Origin: RGIG5579 sp045601445
GTDB lineage: Bacteria; Bacillota; Clostridia; Oscillospirales; SIG627
Direction of reading: 5' to 3'
Length of the DNA: 8,648 nt
Assembly (NCBI GenBank): GCA_045601445.1
Contig: JAZRZQ010000005.1
Coordinates: forward strand, 1-8,648
Shown: piece by piece, positions 1 through 5,948 of the stretch
Layout of the letters: the number at the start of each line of letters is the position of its first letter
How positions within the stretch are numbered: position 1 is the stretch's first letter
Position numbers and translations under genes: made by a program
The notes under the pieces: model-generated
Databases searched by the model: none
What the model was told of the DNA's origin: nothing
The model's input: the letters and a program-made list of their open reading frames with translations, nothing else

Positions 1-1460
1 CCATTTATCAGGTATTCCCCGACCGGTTCTGCAAATCCGGAGATTGCGACCTCAGCGGCAAACTGGAACCTTATACTGTTCATAAAGATTGGTATGAAGA
101 AGTGGACTGGCGTCCCACACCGGATGGGAAGGTTCTCAATAACGATTTCTACGGCGGCAATTTCAAGGGTATCGAAAGCAAACTGCCCTACATTGCTTCT
201 CTGGGCGCTACCATTCTGTATTTGAATCCCATCAGCAAGAGCTTTTCCAGCCACCGGTACGATACCGGTGACTACAAGACCCCCGATCCCATGCTGGGCA
301 CAGAGCAGGATTTCTCCGACCTGTGCAACGCTGCGCATGCATTAGGTATTCGTATCGTGCTGGACGGTGTGTATTCCCACACCGGCTCGGACAGCTTGTA
401 TTTTAACCGGGAGGGGCATTTCCCGGGAATCGGTGCTTACCAGTCCCGGCAATCCCCCTACTACTCCTGGTACAATTTCCATCATTACCCCAATTCCTAT
501 CAAAGCTGGTGGAATTTTGACACTCTGCCTACCGTCAAGAAGATGGATCCGGCTTTTATAGAGTATATCATTACCGGTGAAGCCAGTGTGGTCGCCCACT
601 GGCTGCGGCCTGGCGCCGACGGTTCCCGGCTGGATGTTGTGGACGAGCTGCCCGATGCGTTCACACTGCTGCTAAAGCGAAGGATCCGTGAGATCAAACC
701 CGATGCGCTACTCATCGGAGAGGTTTGGGAGGATGCTTCCGATAAGATCAGCTACGGCGCTCGCCGTCATTATTTCACGCACGGTCAGCTTGATTCGGTG
801 ATGAACTACCCGTGGCGCGATGCCATTCTCGCTTTCGTCGGCGGGAGAGATTCGGGAGAGGGCTTTTGCCGAAGCGTGATGACGATCGCGGAGAATTACC
901 CCCCGCAGGTGCTTCCCCTTCTGATGAATTTTCTCTCCACCCACGACACGCCCCGCGTGTTGTCCCTCTTCGGCGGAAACGAGCCGTCCACCAAGGAGGA
1001 AAAGGCGAGCTTTTTCCTCTCTGAGAGCGATCGCGCTTCGGCGGAAAAGAAACTGCGATTAGCGAGCTTTTTACAGTATATTCTGCCGGGCATCCCGAGT
1101 ATTTATTACGGAGACGAGATCGGGATGGAGGGCTTTGAAGACCCCTTCTGTCGCAGAATGTTCGATTGGGAGAAAAAAAGCGATCTTCCCGCCTTTTTCG
1201 CTTCTCTTGCCGCACTTCGGGAGCAGAGAGCGCTTCGCGGTGCCTCGGTTTCGGCAAAGCCGATTTTCCCCGGCGTGCTTCGCGTGGAGCGGGAAGGGGA
1301 GGGGCAGGTCCTCGTCGCCTTTGCCAACGCCTCGCAGGAAGAGGTTCGTCTTTCCTGTTCCGAGGAGTGTCTGCTGTCGTACGGCGCTGAACAAAACGGC
1401 ACCGAAGTGACGCTCGCTCCCCTCGGCTTTTGGATTGGCCCGACGAAAAACGGGCTTTGA
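1..1460 (+). CDS. GH13 alpha-amylase/neopullulanase-type glycosidase, 5' truncated
   Basis: The reading frame is open from base 3 and begins IYQVFPDRFC, a typical GH13 beta-strand-1 motif, so the true start and any N-terminal domain lie before the window. A GTG at 102 is only an internal codon. All GH13 core regions are present: region I LDGVYSHTG (360s), region II GSRLDVVDELP with the nucleophile Asp at 633-635, region III LIGEVWEDAS with the acid/base Glu at 720-722, and region IV FLSTHDTPR with the transition-state Asp at 945-947. A short C-terminal beta domain follows (about the last 70 residues). Known family members hydrolyse alpha-glucosidic bonds in maltodextrins, pullulan or cyclodextrins. 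Exact specificity cannot be read here. No signal peptide can be judged because the N-terminus is missing. Codon use differs sharply between the parts before about 722 and after about 776 (see findings), yet the protein reads through intact. Confidence 0.93.
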   Translation, partial: IYQVFPDRFCKSGDCDLSGKLEPYTVHKDWYEEVDWRPTPDGKVLNNDFYGGNFKGIESKLPYIASLGATILYLNPISKSFSSHRYDTGDYKTPDPMLGTEQDFSDLCNAAHALGIRIVLDGVYSHTGSDSLYFNREGHFPGIGAYQSRQSPYYSWYNFHHYPNSYQSWWNFDTLPTVKKMDPAFIEYIITGEASVVAHWLRPGADGSRLDVVDELPDAFTLLLKRRIREIKPDALLIGEVWEDASDKISYGARRHYFTHGQLDSVMNYPWRDAILAFVGGRDSGEGFCRSVMTIAENYPPQVLPLLMNFLSTHDTPRVLSLFGGNEPSTKEEKASFFLSESDRASAEKKLRLASFLQYILPGIPSIYYGDEIGMEGFEDPFCRRMFDWEKKSDLPAFFASLAALREQRALRGASVSAKPIFPGVLRVEREGEGQVLVAFANASQEEVRLSCSEECLLSYGAEQNGTEVTLAPLGFWIGPTKNGL

Positions 1461-1524
1461 TTGCCATTTTTTGTCTCATGAAGGAAAAAAATAAAAAAAA
1501 GATGCAATTTTCGTCATTTTTTTC
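1461..1524 (+). terminator. possible weak AT-rich terminator after the GH13 gene
   Basis: TTGC (1461-1464) plus ATTTTTT can pair with AAAAGAT plus GCAA ending at 1507, giving an AT-rich stem with one bulge and a large loop. A T-rich stretch follows (1508-1523). The stem is weak, but a promoter for the next gene starts immediately after, so some termination here is plausible. Confidence 0.27.
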
Positions 1525-1553
1525 TTGAAATTTTTGAAATCTTGTAGTAGAAT
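1525..1553 (+). promoter_or_regulatory. SigA-type promoter of the F420-ligase-like gene
   Basis: TTGAAA at 1525-1530 (5/6 consensus) and TAGAAT at 1548-1553 (5/6) are separated by exactly 17 bp. Transcription would begin near 1560. This places the ATG at 1562 at the extreme 5' end of the mRNA and favours the downstream ATG at 1610, which has a ribosome binding site. Confidence 0.75.
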
Positions 1554-1569
1554 AATCCCGTATGATTTT

Positions 1570-1583
1570 GAGGGATTCCCCTC
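1570..1583 (+). promoter_or_regulatory. short leader hairpin upstream of the ribosome binding site
   Basis: GAGGG (1570-1574), loop ATTC, CCCTC (1579-1583): a perfect 5-bp stem about 10 nt from the predicted transcript start and just before the AGGAAGGA ribosome binding site at 1589-1596. It could protect the 5' end or be chance; the stem is short. Confidence 0.3.
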
Positions 1584-1609
1584 GCTACAGGAAGGATAGT
1601 GTATCTTCA

Positions 1610-2812
1610 ATGAAAGAACAAGAACGCAGAGTCGGTACGGTCTCCCGCGGCATTCGCTGCCCCATCATCCGTCAGGGAGACGATCTTGCCGCCATCGCCG
1701 CAGAGAGCGTGCTTCAAGCCGCCGAAGCGGAAGGATTTGAACTTCGCGACCGAGACGTCATTTCCATTACCGAGTCAATCGTTGCCAGAAGTCAGGGCAA
1801 CTACGCCTCGATCGACGATATTGCCGCCGACGTGAAGGCCAAGCTCGGAGAGGGAACGATCGGTGTCATTTTCCCCATCCTCTCGCGCAACCGCTTCGCA
1901 GTTTGCCTGCGCGGCATTGCCAAGGCCGTCAAGAAGATCGTTCTGATGCTCAGTTACCCCTCGGACGAGGTCGGCAACTCCCTTGCCACCTACGATCTGA
2001 TCGATGCCAATCACATCAACCCCTATACGGACGTGCTCACGCTCGAGCGCTACCGCGAGGTGTTCGGTGTGCAGAAGCTGCAGTTTACGGGCGTTGACTA
2101 CGTTCAGTATTATATGGACCTCATCCGCGAATGCGGCGCCGAGGTCGAGGTGATCTTTGCCAATCAGGCCAAGGCCATTTTGGATTATGCCGATCACGTC
2201 CTGACCTGCGACATCCACACCAGAGTCCGCACCAAGCGTCTCTTGAAGGAAGGCGGCGCCAAGGTCGTTTGCGGCCTTGACGATCTGATGACCTCTTCCG
2301 TCAACGGTAGCGGCTTCAACGAAAAATACGGCCTGCTCGGCTCGAACAAATCCACCGAGGAGCAGATCAAGCTCTTCCCGCGTGACTGTCAGGGGCTTGT
2401 GCTTGACGTGCAAAAACGCATCTTCGACGCCTGCGGTAAGCACGTGGAGGTTATGGTCTACGGCGACGGCGCGTTCAAGGATCCCCAAGGCAAGATTTGG
2501 GAGCTGGCCGATCCGGTCGTTTCTCCCGCCTATACCGAGGGCCTCGAGGGCACGCCCAACGAACTGAAGCTCAAGTACCTTGCCGATAACGATTTTAAGG
2601 ATCTCTCCGGCGAGGCGTTGAAACAAGCCATCTCCGACAAGATTCGCGCCAAGGACGGCGCAAGCCTCGTGGGCAATATGGCCGCACAGGGCACGACCCC
2701 GAGAAAGCTCACCGATCTGATCGGCTCGCTTTGCGATCTGACCAGCGGCAGCGGCGACAAAGGAACGCCGATCGTGCTCGTTCAGGGCTATTTCGACAAT
2801 TACACCAACTAA
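1610..2812 (+). CDS. F420-0:L-glutamate ligase family protein (CofE-like), true role unknown
   Basis: The protein is 400 residues from the ATG at 1610, preceded by AGGAAGGA at 1589-1596 (spacing 13, slightly long). An in-frame ATG at 1562 would add 16 residues, but it sits at the predicted transcript start with no ribosome binding site. The fold assignment rests on family-typical stretches: DRDVISITESIVARSQGNYAS (about residues 47-67), FPILSRNRF (88-96), YPSDEVGN (116-123), CDIHTRVRTKR (200-210), GLDDLM and GSGFNEKYGLLGSNK (222-247), VYGDGAFKDPQGKIWELADP (283-302), and a C-terminal DLIGSLCDLTSGSGDKGTP block (369-387). CofE enzymes add gamma-linked glutamate to coenzyme F420 using GTP. In Clostridia this long stand-alone form occurs without an evident F420 pathway, so its substrate is unknown; some other amide ligation is a reasonable inference. 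It appears to be a single-gene transcript, with its own promoter and a strong terminator. Confidence 0.85.
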   Translation: MKEQERRVGTVSRGIRCPIIRQGDDLAAIAAESVLQAAEAEGFELRDRDVISITESIVARSQGNYASIDDIAADVKAKLGEGTIGVIFPILSRNRFAVCLRGIAKAVKKIVLMLSYPSDEVGNSLATYDLIDANHINPYTDVLTLERYREVFGVQKLQFTGVDYVQYYMDLIRECGAEVEVIFANQAKAILDYADHVLTCDIHTRVRTKRLLKEGGAKVVCGLDDLMTSSVNGSGFNEKYGLLGSNKSTEEQIKLFPRDCQGLVLDVQKRIFDACGKHVEVMVYGDGAFKDPQGKIWELADPVVSPAYTEGLEGTPNELKLKYLADNDFKDLSGEALKQAISDKIRAKDGASLVGNMAAQGTTPRKLTDLIGSLCDLTSGSGDKGTPIVLVQGYFDNYTN

Positions 2813-2828
2813 ACGACTGCAAAAAAGA

Positions 2829-2861
2829 AAACTCACCGAAACACGTTCGGTGAGTTTTTTT
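2829..2861. terminator. bidirectional rho-independent terminator
   Basis: A 12-bp perfect stem (2829-2840 with 2846-2857) closes a 5-nt loop ACACG. The plus strand ends in a run of seven T (2855-2861). The A-rich run at 2821-2830 supplies the T tract for the minus strand. It lies 16 bases after the stop of the ligase-like gene and 4 bases from the stop codon of the convergent galactokinase gene, so it can serve both. Confidence 0.93.
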
Positions 2862-2865
2862 GTCG

Positions 2866-4143
2866 TTACAGAATCCGCACGGGCCCGACGGGACGGATCG
2901 AGAACACGCGGCAAGCGCCTTGTCCGAAGATGGCTTCCATCGCTTCGCAAAACGCATCGACCCGATCGTCGGGAACGAAGTTTTGCGTCGTGCCGCCGAA
3001 GCCGCCGCCGTGAATGCGCCACGCGCCCCTGTCTTCCAAAAGTCTTGCGGCAAGGTTCAGAGCAATGCCCGCGCCCTGCAAGGCGTCGGGCAGGGGAATC
3101 AGCACGTTCTGAAGCGCCTCGTACGAGGAATGCCCCGACGCGCAAACAAGCGAGCAAAAGGACTTGAAATCCCCCTTCCGAAGAGCTTCGGCCTGACGGG
3201 GCACACGCTCGTTTTCTCCGAAGAAGTGGATCGCGGCCAGCGCCGCATCGTCCCCGCATTCACGCCGTATCTGCGGCAAACGCTCGAAAAAGGTCTTCGT
3301 GGGGATGGGACGGAGATTCTTCTCTCCGAACAGCTCGGCCACCCGATGCATTCTCTGCGGAATGGCCGCGTACAGATCGGTCAGATCCGCGTGGTCACCG
3401 CCGACGGATACCAGACACAGCTTATATCCGCTCGTTTCAAAGGAAAAGGGGATCGGCGTGATCTCGGGGTCGCTCTCGTCGGCAAAATCCATCATACAGA
3501 TCCCGCCGACGGCACACGCCGCCTGATCCATCAGTCCGCAGGGCTTTTTGAACCATTCCCGCTCGACTTTCTGCGAAAGCTTGGCCATTTCGATCATGGA
3601 GAGGGAATCGGAGGCGAACAGGGAATTGAAGATCGAGGCAATCAGAACCTCGAAGGCCGCCGAGGAGGAAACACCGCTGCCCTTGGGCACCTGCGATTCG
3701 GTGTAGGCGCAAAACGGGCCGATGGCAAAGCCTCTGGTGCAAAATTCACTTGCCACCCCGCGGATCAGCGCGGCCGAACGCCCGATCTCATCGGCTCTCG
3801 GTGTCATCTCACCGATGCGGATGCGATCGACTCCGAAGCCCTCGGAATGGATCTCGATGACGTCTCCCTCGGTTTTGGCGACCACGGCGATCACGTCTGC
3901 ATCCACGCTTGCCGCCAGCACCCTGCCGAGATTGTGATCGGTGTGATTGCCGCCGATCTCCGTGCGTCCGGGCGCGGAAAAGATCGCGATCGGCCGGTCG
4001 GTACCGAATCTCTCGGCAAAGGCGTCGATCGCCGCGTCGTAGCGACAAAGAGCCGCCTCGGCTCGGTCTTGATACAGCGTTTGGAACAACTGCCTTGCTT
4101 TGCTCTCTCGGAGCGCTTTTTTTGCTTCGCTGATCGGTATCAT
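2866..4143 (-). CDS. galK: galactokinase-family sugar kinase (GHMP superfamily)
   Basis: The 425-residue protein has the three GHMP motifs in order: GRTEIGGNHTDHN (59-71, the galactokinase signature region), PKGSGVSSSAA (153-163, the ATP phosphate-binding loop) and HGGGFGGTTQ (378-387). PCGLMDQ (201-207) carries the Asp that acts as catalytic base in known galactokinases, and Arg60 matches the catalytic Arg. Galactokinase phosphorylates alpha-D-galactose at C1 with ATP in the Leloir pathway. The canonical GEHTDY sugar-binding motif reads GNHTDH here, a variant seen in clostridial members, so another sugar cannot be excluded. The ATG at 4143 is supported by an AAGGAG-type site (complement of 4147-4155, core spacing 6 nt). 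It is transcribed alone from a perfect promoter, divergent from a WYL regulator and convergent with the ligase-like gene. No galE or galT is in the window. Confidence 0.88.
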   Translation of the reverse strand: MIPISEAKKALRESKARQLFQTLYQDRAEAALCRYDAAIDAFAERFGTDRPIAIFSAPGRTEIGGNHTDHNLGRVLAASVDADVIAVVAKTEGDVIEIHSEGFGVDRIRIGEMTPRADEIGRSAALIRGVASEFCTRGFAIGPFCAYTESQVPKGSGVSSSAAFEVLIASIFNSLFASDSLSMIEMAKLSQKVEREWFKKPCGLMDQAACAVGGICMMDFADESDPEITPIPFSFETSGYKLCLVSVGGDHADLTDLYAAIPQRMHRVAELFGEKNLRPIPTKTFFERLPQIRRECGDDAALAAIHFFGENERVPRQAEALRKGDFKSFCSLVCASGHSSYEALQNVLIPLPDALQGAGIALNLAARLLEDRGAWRIHGGGFGGTTQNFVPDDRVDAFCEAMEAIFGQGACRVFSIRPVGPVRIL

Positions 4144-4193
4144 AGCCTTCTCCTTGTGTCTTGGCTTATCATATCCATGTTATGGTTTTGCCT

Positions 4194-4222
4194 ATTATAT
4201 CCTTTTGCCTTGCAGATGTCAA
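4194..4222 (-). promoter_or_regulatory. perfect-consensus SigA promoter for galK
   Basis: Read on the minus strand: TTGACA (complement of 4217-4222), 17-bp spacer, TATAAT (complement of 4194-4199). All 12 hexamer bases match consensus. Transcription should start near 4187, giving a leader of about 44 nt before the ATG at 4143. A small inverted repeat CCATGTTATGG (4175-4185) lies at the start of the transcript. Confidence 0.92.
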
Positions 4223-4253
4223 GGAGGCTTCTTTTTCCACACCCTTTTTTCGT

Positions 4254-4267
4254 CAAAAGCGCTTGCA
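4254..4267. promoter_or_regulatory. cre-like (CcpA) palindrome between galK and the WYL gene
   Basis: CAAAAGCGCTTGCA contains the palindrome AAGCGCTT (4257-4264). Read on the minus strand as TGCAAGCGCTTTTG, it matches 7 of the 9 fixed positions of the Gram-positive catabolite-responsive element consensus TGNAANCGNTNNCA, with the last two mismatched. It lies about 70 bp upstream of the predicted galK transcript start and overlaps the possible -35 of the WYL gene. The location suits carbon catabolite control; the match is partial. Confidence 0.35.
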
Positions 4268-4291
4268 ATCAAGTCCGATTTACGGTACACT
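4263..4291 (+). promoter_or_regulatory. possible weak promoter of the WYL regulator
   Basis: TTGCAA (4263-4268) and TACACT (4286-4291), each 4/6 to consensus, are 17 bp apart. The implied start near 4298 falls inside the AAGGAGG ribosome binding site (4296-4302), which is uncomfortable, so the real promoter may lie elsewhere in 4200-4290. Confidence 0.3.
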
Positions 4292-4310
4292 AATCAAGGA
4301 GGTGTGTTTT

Positions 4311-5303
4311 ATGTCGAAATCATTCGGGCAAAAGCAAAAGCTTTTGTATTTGGCGCAGTATCTCCTGCGCGAGACCGACGAGGATCATCCCGTTACCGCT
4401 AAGGATCTGGTCGCGTATCTTGCCGCCAAGGGGATCGCGGCCGAGCGAAAGAGCCTGTACGACGATCTCGAGCAGCTTTCCGTGTTCGGGCTTGACGTCA
4501 TTCACCGTCCGGGTCGCGGCGGCGGCTATTTTATCGGAGAGCGTCAGTTCGAGCTGAGCGAGGTCAAGCTCCTGGTCGATGCGGTGCAGTCTTCCCGCTT
4601 TCTCACGCGAAAGAAAAGCGAGGAGCTGATCGCCAAGCTCCAACAGCTTGCCGGTCGCCACGAGGCGGCAAGCCTTGCGCACCACGTTTTCGTTTCCAAT
4701 CGCATCAAAACGATGAACGAGAGCATTTATCTCAACGTCGACCGCATCCGCTTGGCGATCGAAACGGACCGCAAGCTCCGCTTTCACTATTTCGAATGGG
4801 ACGTCGACGCAAAGCGAAAGCTGCGCCGCGACGGCGATTTTTACGTCGTTTCCCCGTATTTTCTCGTGTGGGACGACGAGAATTATTATCTGGTCGCGCT
4901 GGATGAAACGCTGCGCCGCCGCCACTACCGCGTGGATAAAATGCTTGATCTTTCCCTTGCTGACGGTGCTCGCGACGACAGCGAGGAGCTTTCCCGCATC
5001 GACCCCGCCGTCTACGAGAAAAAGCTCTTCGGGATGATGGGCGGCAGGGAGGAGCGTGTCACGCTCTCCTGCGACAGGACGTATCTTGGCGTTTTGTACG
5101 ACCGCTTCGGCACGGATCTGGTTTTTCGCAAGGAAGGAGAACAGCTGCAGACCTCTCTTTCCGTTCAGATCAGCCCGCAGTTTTACTCCTTTATCGCCTC
5201 TTTCGGCGGCGGCATTCGCATCCTTTCTCCCGAATGGGTCAGAGAAGATTATTGCAAGTTGCTCCGCGAGGCACTTTCTCCTTACGAAGAAAAAGTAAAA
5301 TGA
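4311..5303 (+). CDS. WYL-domain helix-turn-helix transcriptional regulator
   Basis: This 330-residue cytoplasmic DNA-binding protein has an N-terminal winged helix-turn-helix (about 8-75, including TAKDLVAYLAAKG and the recognition stretch AERKSLYDDLEQL, then the wing RPGRGGGYFIG). A central WYL domain follows (about 140-215; RKLRFHYFEW, VVSPYFLVWDDENYYLVAL, RRHYRVDKM). The C-terminal WCX-type extension runs to about 325. WYL domains bind small ligands or nucleic acid, and the effector here cannot be predicted. The start is fixed by AAGGAGGTG at 4296-4304, 8 nt before the ATG after the AGGAGG core. In-frame codons back to 4161 exist but overlap the galK promoter and do not resemble the family. 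Being divergent from galK suggests, without proving, that it controls galK and itself. It is usual length for the family and apparently intact. Confidence 0.9.
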   Translation: MSKSFGQKQKLLYLAQYLLRETDEDHPVTAKDLVAYLAAKGIAAERKSLYDDLEQLSVFGLDVIHRPGRGGGYFIGERQFELSEVKLLVDAVQSSRFLTRKKSEELIAKLQQLAGRHEAASLAHHVFVSNRIKTMNESIYLNVDRIRLAIETDRKLRFHYFEWDVDAKRKLRRDGDFYVVSPYFLVWDDENYYLVALDETLRRRHYRVDKMLDLSLADGARDDSEELSRIDPAVYEKKLFGMMGGREERVTLSCDRTYLGVLYDRFGTDLVFRKEGEQLQTSLSVQISPQFYSFIASFGGGIRILSPEWVREDYCKLLREALSPYEEKVK

Positions 5304-5329
5304 AATAACGGTTAAATTTTCAAAGTTTT

Positions 5330-5349
5330 TTTGTCGTTTTTTCGGCAAA
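5330..5349. promoter_or_regulatory. inverted repeat upstream of the hyd promoter, possible redox-regulator operator
   Basis: TTTGTCG (5330-5336), six T, CGGCAAA (5343-5349). The arms pair over 7 positions with one G-T mismatch as DNA. The inner 18 bp begin TTGT and end CAA, with the length and outer bases of Rex (NADH/NAD+ sensor) sites, but inner positions deviate from the usual AT-rich consensus. It lies 6 bp before the -35 hexamer. No T tract follows the second arm, so a terminator for the WYL gene is unlikely. Confidence 0.4.
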
Positions 5350-5355
5350 TACTCC

Positions 5356-5384
5356 TTGACATTCCGCCGCTTCATTGGTACAAT
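5356..5384 (+). promoter_or_regulatory. strong SigA-type promoter of the hydCBA operon
   Basis: TTGACA (5356-5361, perfect) and TACAAT (5379-5384, 5/6) with a 17-bp spacer. Transcription would start near 5391, leaving a leader of about 66 nt before the hydC ATG at 5457. No other good promoter was seen before hydB or hydA. Confidence 0.88.
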
Positions 5385-5411
5385 TTATAAGGTATAGGTA
5401 TATATCACATC

Positions 5412-5431
5412 CCGCTTCCCATCGGGTGCGG
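5412..5431 (+). promoter_or_regulatory. leader hairpin of the hyd transcript
   Basis: CCGC (5412-5415) pairs with GCGG (5428-5431), and CCC (5418-5420) with GGG (5424-5426) around an ATC loop, with a small internal loop between the two stems. It is followed 11 nt later by the ribosome binding site AAGGAGGG (5443-5450). It may influence translation or mRNA stability. It resembles no riboswitch known to me. Confidence 0.35.
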
Positions 5432-5456
5432 ATCAAAAACATAAGGAGGGCTAATC

Positions 5457-5948
5457 ATGGCTCATTTAAGCGATGCGGCAGTAGTGAAGATCACCGAGAT
5501 CTGTGATCGCTATGCCGACGAAAGAACACCTTTGATGATGATCCTGAGCGATATCCAGAAGGAATATGGCTATATTCCGCTGGAAGTTCAGGAACTGGTC
5601 TCCAAAAAGACCGGTGTCAGCGTTGCTGAGATCTACGGTGTCGTCACATTCTATTCGTTCTTTTCCCTCAAACCCAAGGGAAAGTACATTATCGGTGTTT
5701 GCTTGGGCACGGCTTGCTACGTCAAGGGTGCACAGCAGGTAATCGATAAGTTCTCCGAAATTTTGGGTATCGCTCCCGGTGAAACCACCGAGGACGGCCT
5801 GTTCACCATCGACGCACTGCGTTGCATCGGTGCTTGCGGTATTGCCCCCGCCGTTTCCATCAACGGCAAGGTTTACCCCAAGGTTGAAGTCAAAGCCATT
5901 CCCGGTATCGTTGAGGAACTGCGCAAAGAGGGAGGTGCCAACGCATGA
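5457..5948 (+). CDS. hydC: NADH-linked hydrogenase subunit HydC / NuoE-like [2Fe-2S] protein
   Basis: The 163-residue thioredoxin-like [2Fe-2S] protein has cluster ligands C82-x4-C87 (CLGTAC) and C123-x3-C127 (CIGAC). An N-terminal helical region (1-70) contains the family stretches YGYIPLEVQELV and IYGVVTFYSFF. In NuoE of complex I and HydC of bifurcating hydrogenases this subunit relays electrons next to the flavin subunit. The ATG is set 6 nt after AAGGAGGG. The stop overlaps the start of hydB (ATGA, 5945-5948), so translation is probably coupled. The following genes (hydB, then an [FeFe]-hydrogenase-type third subunit) point to the hydrogenase rather than to respiratory complex I. It is soluble, with no membrane segment. 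Confidence 0.93.
   Translation: MAHLSDAAVVKITEICDRYADERTPLMMILSDIQKEYGYIPLEVQELVSKKTGVSVAEIYGVVTFYSFFSLKPKGKYIIGVCLGTACYVKGAQQVIDKFSEILGIAPGETTEDGLFTIDALRCIGACGIAPAVSINGKVYPKVEVKAIPGIVEELRKEGGANA

Noticed and set aside
102..104. GTG at 102 as the start of the GH13 gene
   Set aside because: The frame continues upstream to the window edge and encodes IYQVFPDRFC, a conserved part of the GH13 barrel, so the start is outside the window.
1775..3259. 494-residue minus-strand open frame across the ligase-like gene and galK
   Set aside because: It runs antisense to one real gene and in a wrong frame of another, and crosses the strong bidirectional terminator. The composition (Arg/Ser-rich, then Val/Leu/Gly-rich) is that of a shadow frame.
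2860..4293. 477-residue plus-strand open frame opposite galK
   Set aside because: It is antisense to a well-supported GHMP kinase, starts inside the terminator T tract, has no ribosome binding site, and shows no family motif.
4161..4310. 50-residue N-terminal extension of the WYL regulator from the TTG at 4161
   Set aside because: It overlaps the perfect galK promoter, has no ribosome binding site and does not resemble a helix-turn-helix N-terminus. The ATG at 4311 has an ideal AAGGAGG site.
5330..5349. Inverted repeat after the WYL gene as a rho-independent terminator
   Set aside because: The loop is six T and no T tract follows the second arm on either strand, so the usual terminator form is missing. 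An operator role is more likely.
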